Source of the DNA: Alphaproteobacteria bacterium | GTDB taxonomy: Bacteria > Pseudomonadota > Alphaproteobacteria > CAAGCB01 > CAG-977 | Assembly (NCBI GenBank): GCA_900768465.1 | Contig: CAAGCY010000018.1 | Coordinates: 1 to 44,212, forward strand | DNA length: 44,212 bases | Direction of reading: 5' to 3' | Shown: piece after piece, positions 24,454-32,099 of the stretch | Layout of the letters: the number at the start of each line of letters is the position of its first letter | How positions within the stretch are numbered: the stretch's first letter is position 1 | Notes under the pieces: generated by a model | The model's database searches: none | Seen by the model: only the letters and a program-made list of their open reading frames with translations | Told to the model about the DNA's origin: nothing | Made by a program: the position numbers and the translations under genes

Positions 24454-24480
24454 AAAAAAGAAAAAGCCGAAAAATCGGCT
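24454..24480 (-). terminator. Terminator after the pirin gene
   Basis: On the minus strand AGCCGA, loop TTTT, TCGGCT is followed by TTTTTCTTTTTT. It lies ten bases past the pirin stop and before the amylase promoter. Confidence 0.8.
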
Positions 24481-24490
24481 TCGGCTTTTT

Positions 24491-25198
24491 TCAGGAAAAC
24501 ATTTCGAAAATCAAAATGTTGGTTTGGTCTTCCAGCGCTTTGATTTCGGCGACGCCCATTTCGTCGGTGATTGCCAATCCGTCGCCGGCTTTCAGATACA
24601 GGGAATTGACTTCGGCGCTGCCTTGGGCGATTTGAACCCAAATCATGCGTCCCATGCTTAGATTGAACAATACGGGGCGCGCTTCTTCCAAAATCATTTG
24701 GTAGATGTTGATGTTTTGGTTGATGTGAAGCGAGCCTTTTTTGCCGCCTTGCGACACAATCAAGCAGATATTGTTGAACAATTCGGAACGCGGAAAGGTT
24801 TTCAATTCGCAATCGGGCAGCAGATTCTTTTTGTCGGGAACAATCCAGATGTGCAAAACATGAGCGGGTTTTGTCAAAGACGGGTTGTATTCGCTGTGAA
24901 TCACGCCCGTTCCCGCCGATACGCGCTGAATTTCCCCCGGCAGCAGCAAGTTTTTGTTGTCCATGTTGTCTTTGTATTCCAAACTGCCCGACAGCATGAC
25001 GGTTACGATTTCCATGTTGTTGTTGCGGTGAGCGGCAAAGCCTTCTTTGGGTGCGATGATGTCGTCGTTAATGACGCGCAAGTCGCCGAATCCCATTTGC
25101 GCAGGGTCGTAATAGTCCGCAAACGAAAACGTGTGGCGGCTGTTCAGCCAGCCGAGCTTGGTCGTTCCGCGGTCGTTCGTCGATCGAAGCTGCAGCAT
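24491..25198 (-). CDS. Pirin family protein (YhaK/YhhW type)
   Basis: A 235-residue bicupin of the pirin family; some members are quercetin dioxygenases, others redox-linked transcription cofactors. The N-terminal cupin has the metal ligands in FAAHRNNNMEIVTVMLSGSLEY and GTGVIHSEYN, and the opening GWLNSRHTFSFADYYDPAQ is diagnostic. The C-terminal half is the shortened cupin of the YhaK/YhhW group. AAAGGAGGG before the ATG at 25198 sets the start. It is a single-gene unit with its own terminator. Its target here is unknown. Confidence 0.88.
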   Translation of the reverse strand: MLQLRSTNDRGTTKLGWLNSRHTFSFADYYDPAQMGFGDLRVINDDIIAPKEGFAAHRNNNMEIVTVMLSGSLEYKDNMDNKNLLLPGEIQRVSAGTGVIHSEYNPSLTKPAHVLHIWIVPDKKNLLPDCELKTFPRSELFNNICLIVSQGGKKGSLHINQNINIYQMILEEARPVLFNLSMGRMIWVQIAQGSAEVNSLYLKAGDGLAITDEMGVAEIKALEDQTNILIFEMFS

Positions 25199-25291
25199 TT
25201 TAATCCCTCCTTTCACTTTAAAATAAAAGTAGGAACGAACCGCCGCCGCGGCAATCTGTCCGATGGATGAAAAAGGGGAGAGCTTTGAACT

Positions 25292-25305
25292 GTGAACTGT
25301 ACCCC
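25292..25305 (-). repeat. Left arm of a 14-bp inverted repeat bounding the Cys-rich island
   Basis: GTGAACTGTACCCC here is the exact inverse of GGGGTACAGTTCAC at 26458-26471. The two copies enclose about 1.15 kb with the Cys-rich gene and two apparent gene tails. Confidence 0.5.
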
Positions 25306-25326
25306 CTCTTTTTTATGACAAGGTTG

Positions 25327-25425
25327 TTAAGGATAACGGCAGTTGCCGGAGCATTTATAGCAGTAGCCGCCGCCTTTTATGGCGTAGCCGTCCTTGCCTG
25401 TTATAGCAGGTTGTTGCTGCGTACG
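25327..25425 (-). pseudogene. Possible 3' remnant of a Cys-rich gene
   Basis: Behind the terminator of the Cys-rich gene, a minus-strand frame without a start codon runs 32 codons to a TAA at 25327-25329. It ends GGGYCYKCSGNCRYP, with three Cys in 11 residues and Gly/Tyr spacing like the Cys-rich proteins of this window. No ribosome site or ATG precedes it. It may be a left-over tail from loss or recombination of a tandem paralogue. It is short, so chance is possible. Confidence 0.3.
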
Positions 25426-25455
25426 TTAAAAAAGGCGGGGAATTACCCCCGCCTT
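25426..25455 (-). terminator. Terminator after the Cys-rich gene
   Basis: On the minus strand AAGGCGGGG pairs perfectly with CCCCGCCTT around a six-base loop, followed by TTTTTT. It lies seven bases past the stop. Nearly the same hairpin ends the Cys-rich gene at 42752. Confidence 0.85.
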
Positions 25456-25461
25456 GATATT

Positions 25462-26106
25462 TTACGGCATACTTGTTCCCATGCATCTGCATGTGGTGGC
25501 AAGCGTCCCGTAAGCATTGACTTGGCAGTCGTTTTCGTATTCTTTGCAGCCCTTCGTACTGTACGGACAGCAGACCGAAGATCCGCCAAAATTGCATGAA
25601 AGCTGATTGCCGGCGCAGTTACCCTGAGGCGTAAAGCCGCCAGGAGTGGTAGCGCCGCCTATAGTTACATTGGCTACACATTTGTTGCAAGATCCATCCG
25701 AACCTATTACGCCGGTAGGTGCAGGTTTGGGACGATCGTCCGGACAACCGGCGTGCCAACCATCAAAGGAAGAATACCAATATTCGCCTTGTTCTTCTCC
25801 GTATTCGGCACATGTTTTATCCGGAACGCATTGATTCAGAACGAAAACCTTTCCCGACGGGCATTCACGGCATTGTCCGCTCACCCAATACGGTTTGTCC
25901 GACGGACAGACGTTGAAATCAACATCTTTCGGTTTCTTGTTAAGAGAAGGGGGAACGCCGCTGCTATCCTCTCCGTATCCCAGCTTTACGCTTTTTGCGA
26001 TGCGGAACGAAGCGGAATCATCTAAAAGCGGCGGTGATGAGGAAGATTTGGCAACCGATGCGTTTAATAAAAACGCCGTTGCCAAAAAGATGAATGATTT
26101 TTTCAT
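25462..26106 (-). CDS. Cys-rich secreted protein
   Basis: A 214-residue exported protein with signal peptide MKKSFIFLATAFLLNASVA. A Ser/Pro-rich linker (20-65) follows. The rest holds 16 Cys, in pairs such as CRECPSGKVFVLNQC (79-93), which is reminiscent of EGF or furin-like repeats. The C-terminal part LSCNFGGSSVCCPYSTKGC (169-187) matches the end of the much larger Cys-rich protein at 42752-44212 (a C, an aromatic, a double Cys, then Lys/Arg-Gly-Cys), so the two share a terminal module. The likely location is the cell surface or periplasm, with disulfide bonds. Function unknown. The ribosome site is GGGAGGATATTTCC. Confidence 0.8.
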   Translation of the reverse strand: MKKSFIFLATAFLLNASVAKSSSSPPLLDDSASFRIAKSVKLGYGEDSSGVPPSLNKKPKDVDFNVCPSDKPYWVSGQCRECPSGKVFVLNQCVPDKTCAEYGEEQGEYWYSSFDGWHAGCPDDRPKPAPTGVIGSDGSCNKCVANVTIGGATTPGGFTPQGNCAGNQLSCNFGGSSVCCPYSTKGCKEYENDCQVNAYGTLATTCRCMGTSMP

Positions 26107-26157
26107 GGAAATATCCTCCCAAAAACGTTTTAAAACTTTCCCATCTTAAGTGTAACA

Positions 26158-26219
26158 CACAATTGTGGCGAAATTAGGACGCAGTTGTGGTAATTGTGGC
26201 AAAATTGCTGCAAATGTGG
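26158..26219 (-). repeat. TTGTGG direct repeats upstream of the Cys-rich gene
   Basis: TTGTGG occurs at 26163-26168, 26185-26190 and 26194-26199, and ATGTGG at 26214-26219. The first is inside the palindrome CACAATTGTG (26158-26167). They lie 50-115 bases upstream of the leftward Cys-rich gene and could be activator sites. Confidence 0.3.
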
Positions 26220-26227
26220 CAGAGGCA

Positions 26228-26260
26228 GAAAAAAAGCGGCTCCGAAACGGAGACCGCTTT
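26228..26260 (-). terminator. Terminator after the Pro-rich gene remnant
   Basis: On the minus strand AAGCGGTCTCCG pairs with CGGAGCCGCTT (one bulged T) and is followed by seven T. It is 20 bases past the stop of the Pro-rich frame. Confidence 0.75.
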
Positions 26261-26279
26261 GATTCGTAAAGTTTTTTTA

Positions 26280-26441
26280 TCAGCCGCCCGCTTCTTCGGG
26301 CGGCATGGGTGGCGGAGGAGGCGGCGGTAAAAATTCGCGGCGGTCGCGGCGCGGGCGCGCGGGGCATCGCAGTATCCTTTCCTGTTGGTCTAAAGTTAAA
26401 AAATTATCCCGAAAATTGCTATCGCAATCTTCGGGACTTTT
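26280..26441 (-). pseudogene. Possible 3' remnant of a Pro-rich protein gene
   Basis: A minus-strand frame of 53 codons without a start codon ends LPPPPPPPMPPEEAGG and two stops, followed by a good terminator. Before the seven prolines are basic residues (RPRRDRREF) and LTLDQQERIL, a pattern seen at the ends of small periplasmic proteins. The frame begins inside the nhaA terminator hairpin, so the 5' part of any gene is missing. A competing 73-codon frame with an ATG at 26367 runs through the terminator and is less likely. Confidence 0.35.
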
Positions 26442-26445
26442 TTAC
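26396..26445. terminator. Bidirectional terminator after nhaA
   Basis: CCCGAAAATTGC (26408-26419) pairs with GCAATCTTCGGG (26424-26435) with one mismatch. On the minus strand it is followed by ATAATTTTTT and on the plus strand by ACTTTTTT. It lies about 60 bases past the nhaA stop. Confidence 0.75.
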
Positions 26446-26457
26446 TGTCCAATTTTC

Positions 26458-26471
26458 GGGGTACAGTTCAC
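26458..26471 (+). repeat. Right arm of a 14-bp inverted repeat bounding the Cys-rich island
   Basis: GGGGTACAGTTCAC, the inverse of 25292-25305, located between the nhaA stop and its terminator. Confidence 0.5.
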
Positions 26472-26492
26472 TTCAGGCTATCCCCTTTCGGG

Positions 26493-27716
26493 TCATTCCG
26501 CTTTTTTCGTCAGCTTGAAATAAAGCCGCTGCAATTCGCGTCCGTAGCGGAACACGACCGCGCCGAACAGTGCCGACAAAACGGAACCGCAAATCACGCC
26601 CAGACGGATTTCCTGCTGCATCGCTTCGCCCGGCAAAGCCAGCTTGCCGACGAACAAAGCCATGGTAAAGCCAATGCCCGCGACGACCGCTACGCCGTAC
26701 AAGTCCAATAAAGTAACCGTTTTCGGAAACGATGCGAGTTTCATTTTAATCAGCGCCCACGTTGTAAAGAAAATGCCGATTTGTTTTCCGAAAAACAGCC
26801 CGAATATAATGCCCAGAGTCAAAGAGTGGGTGAATGTCGCCGCAGTAACGCCGCCCAAATACAGCCCCGCGCTGGCAAAAGCGAATACGGGCAAAACCAA
26901 AAAGTCAACCCACGGCTTCAGGACTTTCATCAATCGGTTCAGCGGCGATTCGCCCGTGCTTTTGACGCGCATCGGGTACGCCATGGCGACAACCACGCCC
27001 GCAATCGTCGTGTGAATCCCGCCGTTCAGGAAGCAATACCACAAAACAACGCCCATAATCAGGTACGGCAGAAAGTTTGTAACCTGCATTTTGTTCAGCA
27101 GATACAACACAAAGCAGGCAATACACGCAAAGCCCAATAACGACAGGTAAACACCTTGGTTATAGAACAGGGCGATGATGATAATCGCGCCCAAGTCGTC
27201 AAAAATCGCAATCGCCAGCAAAAAGATTTTGGCGGCTTGCGGAATTTGGCGTCCGACCAGCATCAAAACGCAAATCGCAAACGCGATATCGGTCGCGGTC
27301 GGAATCGCCCATCCGTTCATATAAGACGATCCGCGGTTGATAATCGCGTAAATAATCGCGGGACAGCAAATGCCGCCCAACGCCGCCAGACACGGCACCA
27401 GCACTTGGCGGATGTCGGACAAAAAGCCTTCGGTCATTTCGCGTTTCAGTTCCAACCCGACCTGCAGGAAAAAGAACACCATCAAAACGTCGTTGACCCA
27501 CCATTCAATCGATTTCGTGAACATCGCCGTTCCGACGCCGAGGGTTACCTGCGTTTCCAAAAAATGCGCGACGGGTTCGCGGGCGGACGTGTTGGCGCAA
27601 ACAATAGCGGCAATCATGGCGAAAATCATAATCAGACCGCTGGTGGCTTCGTTGTTGATGAGATTTTCAAACCATTGTTTTGAAAAAACTCTGATTCTGA
27701 CGTGTTCGGATGTCAT
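26493..27716 (-). CDS. nhaA: Na+/H+ antiporter NhaA
   Basis: A 407-residue inner-membrane antiporter with about 12 helices. The N-terminal EATSGLIMIFAMIAAIVCAN, the VFFFLQVGLELKRE stretch and the paired ion-binding Asp motif AIFDDLGAIIIIALFY are characteristic. The segment GWAIPTATDIAFAICVL carries the discontinuous helix 4. The enzyme exchanges two H+ for one Na+. The start at 27716 has an AGAGGG site; an upstream in-frame start at 27782 is unlikely. It lies 70 bases behind the second TPR-methyltransferase and in the same direction as the oxaloacetate decarboxylase genes, which export Na+, so it may close a sodium circuit. Confidence 0.95.
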   Translation of the reverse strand: MTSEHVRIRVFSKQWFENLINNEATSGLIMIFAMIAAIVCANTSAREPVAHFLETQVTLGVGTAMFTKSIEWWVNDVLMVFFFLQVGLELKREMTEGFLSDIRQVLVPCLAALGGICCPAIIYAIINRGSSYMNGWAIPTATDIAFAICVLMLVGRQIPQAAKIFLLAIAIFDDLGAIIIIALFYNQGVYLSLLGFACIACFVLYLLNKMQVTNFLPYLIMGVVLWYCFLNGGIHTTIAGVVVAMAYPMRVKSTGESPLNRLMKVLKPWVDFLVLPVFAFASAGLYLGGVTAATFTHSLTLGIIFGLFFGKQIGIFFTTWALIKMKLASFPKTVTLLDLYGVAVVAGIGFTMALFVGKLALPGEAMQQEIRLGVICGSVLSALFGAVVFRYGRELQRLYFKLTKKAE

Positions 27717-27786
27717 ATAACCCTCTTTATAAAAATGATGATTGAGTACGCTATTATTAAGGGCTTCGAGCCTAAAACGCAAGCGG

Positions 27787-29160
27787 TTAAATTTTGCGCG
27801 CGGCGACCAGCAGCCCCATGACCGGCTCGTTCAATTCCTTGCGCAGTTCGACGCGGGAAAGCGTGCGGATTTCAAATCCCGCCAGCGTTTTGCGGATGTA
27901 ATCTTCGCCGTGTGTGAACCGTCCCGACAGTTCCATTTCGTATTTGTCGGGGTGTTCGGTGTTTTCGGATACGGTCAAAACAAAGTATCCGCTCGTTTTC
28001 AGCGATTTTCTGACGTTTTCGAACACGGCGGACAAATCGCCCAGATAAGTCAAAACGTCCGCGCTGACGACCAAATCGAACGCGTTTTCGCGGGAAAAAA
28101 CGGTAATGTCGGCTTGCCGCAGTTCATCGTAAATTTTTCGGGCGCGCGCTTTTTCCAGCATGCCGTCGGACAAATCGATTCCCGTTAAGCAAGACGGCTC
28201 CAACCGTTTTTTCAATTCGACGCCGCACAGTCCCGTGCCGCACCCCAAGTCCAAAACAGAGGGGCGGTTTGAAACGATTTCCGCCGCCTTTTCGGCAATC
28301 AGGGCGGGGGCTTGGTAATCCAGCCCCGCCAGAACGGAATCAAAAGAATCGGCGAACGCGTCGAACAGTTCCGACACATAGTCCGCCGCCGCGCGTTTCG
28401 CGGGGTTCAGCCTGTCCGCCGTTTTCAAGGTGTGCAAAGCGACGGGATTGTTCGGAAAAGCGGTCAGCCAATCGTCCAAGACGGGCAGGATGTCTTCGTT
28501 TTTCAGCAGCATATTGTACAGGCATCCGCCCAAAGTGATGTGCAGGACGGCGCTTTCGCGGATTTTCAGCAAACGCAGATAAGTTCGGGCGGCTTGGTCG
28601 AATTTTTCGTCTTTTTCCAGCACGCTCGCCAAAGCGTACAGCACATCTTCATCTTCGGGACTTTTTTGGGCAAGTTGCGTATAAACCGCTTCCGCTTCGT
28701 CCAAACGGTTCAGTTCAGTCAAAGCGTTGGCTTTGTTGAACAAAACCAAAGCATCCGCGGGGGCGTTTCTTTCGGCGGTTTCGTACGATGCAAGCGCGGC
28801 GTCGAAATCGTTGCTTTGCATTTGCAGATTGCCCCGATGAATCAGCGCGTTGACATTTTCGGGGTCGCGCTTCAAGGCTTCGGCGCAGGCGGCCAGTCCG
28901 TCGTCGGTTTTGCGCTGTTCATAATAGACGCCCGCCAGATTCGCCCACGGCAGAGCGTCCGTTTCATCCGCTTTTGCGGCGGATTGATAAACGGCAATCG
29001 CTTCCTCACAGCGCTTCAATCCGAACAGTGCGTTGCCTTTTCCGATTAAAAACGACGCGTTTTCGGGATTTTCGCTCAGCGCGGAATCACACAGCCGCAA
29101 AGCCGTGTCGAAATCTCCCGTCAAATTGGCGGCATTGATTTGTTCGATAAGGGAATTCAT
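27787..29160 (-). CDS. TPR-repeat protein fused to a SAM-dependent methyltransferase (paralogue 2)
   Basis: A 457-residue fusion. Residues 1-240 form about six TPR helix pairs (for example GNALFGLKRCEEAIAVYQSA and YETAERNAPADALVLFNKAN). From about 300 on there is a class I methyltransferase: motif I is VLDLGCGTGL, the acidic motif II GIDLS, and FDLVVSADVLTYLGDL is motif IV. TPR plus methyltransferase proteins are thought to act on proteins, but the substrate here is unknown. The start overlaps the stop of the upstream paralogue (ATGA). The two share layout and clear similarity in the catalytic half, which indicates tandem duplication. Confidence 0.85.
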   Translation of the reverse strand: MNSLIEQINAANLTGDFDTALRLCDSALSENPENASFLIGKGNALFGLKRCEEAIAVYQSAAKADETDALPWANLAGVYYEQRKTDDGLAACAEALKRDPENVNALIHRGNLQMQSNDFDAALASYETAERNAPADALVLFNKANALTELNRLDEAEAVYTQLAQKSPEDEDVLYALASVLEKDEKFDQAARTYLRLLKIRESAVLHITLGGCLYNMLLKNEDILPVLDDWLTAFPNNPVALHTLKTADRLNPAKRAAADYVSELFDAFADSFDSVLAGLDYQAPALIAEKAAEIVSNRPSVLDLGCGTGLCGVELKKRLEPSCLTGIDLSDGMLEKARARKIYDELRQADITVFSRENAFDLVVSADVLTYLGDLSAVFENVRKSLKTSGYFVLTVSENTEHPDKYEMELSGRFTHGEDYIRKTLAGFEIRTLSRVELRKELNEPVMGLLVAARKI

Positions 29161-30749
29161 TTTTTGCCTATGCGGTATACCAGACACTTTTCGGGGGCAT
29201 CCAGTTCATAACGCAGAGTGCCTTCGGCGGACGACAGGATTTTCAGTCCCGCGATGTCCAGACATTCCGCCACAAACGCGGGCGAATGTTTGTATTGACC
29301 GCCCGACTGCAGAACAAAGCCGGCGTCGTTGGTCGTCAAAACGGAAAAGAAAGCCGTTCCTTTGTCCGTCAGCGCGTTGGCGAACGCTTTGAACACGGGA
29401 AGCAGACTGCCGAAATAAGACAAAACGTCCATGCAGACGATACAATCGAATTTTTCAGCGTTTTCCTGACAGTACGAAACAATATCCTGCTGAACCAGCG
29501 TTGTATAGACCGCTTTTTTGCGGGCTTCGTCCAGCATCAGCCCCGAAACGTCGACGCCCGTCAACGCGGCATCCGATTTTAAATACGGCTTCAGTACCGA
29601 AGCCATCAGCCCCGTTCCGCATCCCGCGTCCAAAACGGATGAAAAGCTCTTTTTTTTCGTTCCCGCTTCAATCAAAGCCGCCTGCAGTAATTCGTCGCCT
29701 TTGTAATGCAGGTTGGCAATCAAGACATCCTCGAAATCTTCCGCGAATTCATCAAAAAAACGCTGCATCACTTCGGGCGGCGGAGTCGGTTTGTCCGTTT
29801 CCCCCGCAATCGCCGCGCAATAGTGGGCAATCATCGGATCGTCGGGATTTTCCCGCCGCCATTTTTCCGCCCGTTCGCGCGCTTCGGCGGGATTGGTTTG
29901 CCGCATCAAATACAGCGTTTTTCGCAGGAAAGTCTTGATTCCGTCTTGGAATGCGTAATCGGCGGAAATGCTTTTCGCCATATCAAACGCGCGGCTGTAT
30001 TCGCGACACCCGAACAAGGCATCCGCCCACATGGATTTCAGCTTGTCGGGCATAACATCGTAAAGCCGCGACAACTGCTGAAAGTATTTGTCCGCTTCCT
30101 GCGTCGCGCCCGTCAAAGCCGAGGCAACCGCGACGGCATACAGCGGTTCGGGACGGTTCGGAAAACGGTCGTGCGCTTCTTTTGCAAAAGGAAGCAACAG
30201 CCGTTCCTGACTCATGGTCAGAAAGAAATCGTAAAAGTCTTCTTGACAAATCGTGTACAAGCGGTTGTTTTTCAGCGCTTTTTTCAGCAGATAGCGCGCT
30301 TGTTCGAATTCGCCGTAATGCGCGGCGTATCCCGCGGCTTCGCACAAAACGCGCGCGTCGCCGGCATATTTGGGAAAAATCCGCTTCAGCGTTTCGGCAA
30401 TTCCGTCGCCGTCGCCCAATTCTTCCAAAATATCGATTCGCGTCAGATATGCTTGGATATTGTCGGGGGCTTGGGCAATAGCCGTGTCAACGAACTTCAG
30501 CGCTTGCGGCGCGTTTTCGGACGCCAGAAAAACCTCTGCCAGATAAAGGAACGCGGGGGCGGACAGTTTGTCCGTATTGTCCAACAGCAAATCCGTTGTC
30601 TGCCAGTCGGGATGTCCCAAGTGCGCGGCGCACAGCGCTTGATTGCTTCGCATGGAAAAGTCTTCGGTCGCCAAATCGCGGAAAGCGTCAAGGGCTTCCG
30701 AATACTTTTCCTGCAAAAACAAACCGAATGCTTGGGCTTTTGTCGTCAT
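29157..30749 (-). CDS. TPR-repeat protein fused to a SAM-dependent methyltransferase (paralogue 1)
   Basis: A 530-residue fusion with a longer TPR-like helical part (about 1-335) and a C-terminal methyltransferase: motif I VLDAGCGTGLMASVL, motif II GVDVSGLMLDEARKK and motif IV FDCIVCMDVLSYFGSL. The TPR part is less regular than in the next gene. The start ATG overlaps the oadB stop by four bases (ATGA), so it is translationally coupled to the oxaloacetate decarboxylase operon. That link suggests a function tied to the pump or to cell envelope changes during its use, but this is inference. The C-terminus (ALDAPEKCLVYRIG region) matches that of its paralogue loosely. Confidence 0.85.
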   Translation of the reverse strand: MTTKAQAFGLFLQEKYSEALDAFRDLATEDFSMRSNQALCAAHLGHPDWQTTDLLLDNTDKLSAPAFLYLAEVFLASENAPQALKFVDTAIAQAPDNIQAYLTRIDILEELGDGDGIAETLKRIFPKYAGDARVLCEAAGYAAHYGEFEQARYLLKKALKNNRLYTICQEDFYDFFLTMSQERLLLPFAKEAHDRFPNRPEPLYAVAVASALTGATQEADKYFQQLSRLYDVMPDKLKSMWADALFGCREYSRAFDMAKSISADYAFQDGIKTFLRKTLYLMRQTNPAEARERAEKWRRENPDDPMIAHYCAAIAGETDKPTPPPEVMQRFFDEFAEDFEDVLIANLHYKGDELLQAALIEAGTKKKSFSSVLDAGCGTGLMASVLKPYLKSDAALTGVDVSGLMLDEARKKAVYTTLVQQDIVSYCQENAEKFDCIVCMDVLSYFGSLLPVFKAFANALTDKGTAFFSVLTTNDAGFVLQSGGQYKHSPAFVAECLDIAGLKILSSAEGTLRYELDAPEKCLVYRIGKK

Positions 30750-32089
30750 CCGCACATCGCCAGCAAAATGCCCGCGGCAGCCGCCGAACCGATGACGCCC
30801 GAAACGTTCGGACCCATCGCGTGCATTAAAATAAAGTTCTGCGGATCGGCTTCACGCGCCACTTTGTCGGCAACGCGCGCCGCCATCGGAACGGCGGAAA
30901 CGCCCGCGCCGCCAATCAGCGGATTGATCTTTTCCTTGCTGACCAGATTCATCAGTTTCGCCATAATCACGCCCGACGCGGTCGCAATCGAAAACGCAAT
31001 CAAGCCCAAAACCAGAATCCCCAGTGTTTCGCGGGCAAGGAATTTGTCCGCCGACAGTTTCGATCCGACGGTCAAGCCGATGAAAATCGTGACGATGTTG
31101 CACAGTTCGTTCGCCGCGCATTTCGCCAAACGATCGACGACTTGGCTTTCTTTCAGCAGGTTGCCGAACATCAGCATGCCCATCAGCGGAGCGGCTGACG
31201 GAATCAGCAGGATGCACAACAGCAGCACCAGGAAAATGAAGATAATCTTTTCCTTGCGCGAAACGGTGCGCAGCTGTTTCATTTTGATTTTGCGTTCTTC
31301 AACGGTGGTCAAGGCGCGCATAATGGGCGGCTGGATAATGGGAACCAGAGCCATATACGAATACGCGGCGACCACAATCGCGCCCATCAGTTCGGGAGCG
31401 AGCTTGCCCGTCAAAAAGATTGCCGTCGGGCCGTCCGCGCCGCCGATGATGCCGATGGACGCCGCCTGCGGAACGGTGAAGTTGACCAGTCCCCAGTCGG
31501 TCATCGCCAAAGCGCCGACCAGCGTGAAGAAAATGCCGAACTGCGCCGCGCCGCCCAAAAAGGCGACTTTCGGATTCGCAATCATCGGACCGAAGTCCGT
31601 CATCGCGCCGATGCCCATAAAGATAAGCAGCGGGAAAATGCTGGGGGGAGCAATGCCCAAATTATAAATATAGAGCAAAAATCCCGTCGTGCCGTCAACG
31701 ACTTCGGACACGCCCGCGAACGGCGCGTTCGACAGCAATCCGCCGAATCCGATGGGAATCAGCAGCAGCGGTTCGAATCCTTTGGCAATCGCCAGATAAA
31801 TCAGCACCAGCGAAATGCCGATCATAATGAACTGACCGACGCCCATGGACACAATCATATTGGGGGCGGTCGGCAAAGCGTGTTCCGACAAGAAGCCGTA
31901 CAAGCCCGTCGATTTCACCAGTTGGGCGACGGTGTCGTGGGTCGCCATATAGCCGTCCCACCATTCGCCCAGACTGCCTTGCATCGCAACGCGCAGGACG
32001 TTGATTGCGGAAAACAAAGCCAATACAACGACGACCGACCACATAATGAATTTGTGGCGGCGTTCGGCATGCAAAAACGATTTTTCCAT
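30746..32089 (-). CDS. oadB: Oxaloacetate decarboxylase beta subunit (Na+ pump)
   Basis: A 447-residue membrane subunit that couples decarboxylation of carboxybiotin to Na+ export. About nine hydrophobic segments are visible. The family signature GIGAMTDFGPMIANP carries the Na+-binding Asp, and GGADGPTAIFLTGKLAPELMG and NPLIGGAGVSAVPMAARV are further conserved loops. The final stretch MGPNVSGVIGSAAAAG is typical. TAAGGAG precedes the ATG. It follows oadA by ten bases and overlaps the TPR-methyltransferase gene (ATGA). Oxaloacetate, methylmalonyl-CoA and glutaconyl-CoA pumps share this subunit, but the oadA partner indicates the oxaloacetate type. Confidence 0.95.
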   Translation of the reverse strand: MEKSFLHAERRHKFIMWSVVVVLALFSAINVLRVAMQGSLGEWWDGYMATHDTVAQLVKSTGLYGFLSEHALPTAPNMIVSMGVGQFIMIGISLVLIYLAIAKGFEPLLLIPIGFGGLLSNAPFAGVSEVVDGTTGFLLYIYNLGIAPPSIFPLLIFMGIGAMTDFGPMIANPKVAFLGGAAQFGIFFTLVGALAMTDWGLVNFTVPQAASIGIIGGADGPTAIFLTGKLAPELMGAIVVAAYSYMALVPIIQPPIMRALTTVEERKIKMKQLRTVSRKEKIIFIFLVLLLCILLIPSAAPLMGMLMFGNLLKESQVVDRLAKCAANELCNIVTIFIGLTVGSKLSADKFLARETLGILVLGLIAFSIATASGVIMAKLMNLVSKEKINPLIGGAGVSAVPMAARVADKVAREADPQNFILMHAMGPNVSGVIGSAAAAGILLAMCG

Positions 32090-32099
32090 GGTCCGCTCC

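Noticed and set aside
25267..25599. 110-codon plus-strand frame upstream of pirin
   Set aside because: Mostly antisense to the Cys-rich gene and crosses its terminator.
26146..26367. 73-codon minus-strand frame with ATG and a good ribosome site
   Set aside because: It runs through a strong terminator hairpin and ends near the next gene's leader; the composition after residue 35 looks non-coding.
29706..31667. 653-codon plus-strand open frame
   Set aside because: Antisense to the TPR-methyltransferase and oadB genes; composition changes where the sense gene changes, as expected of a shadow.
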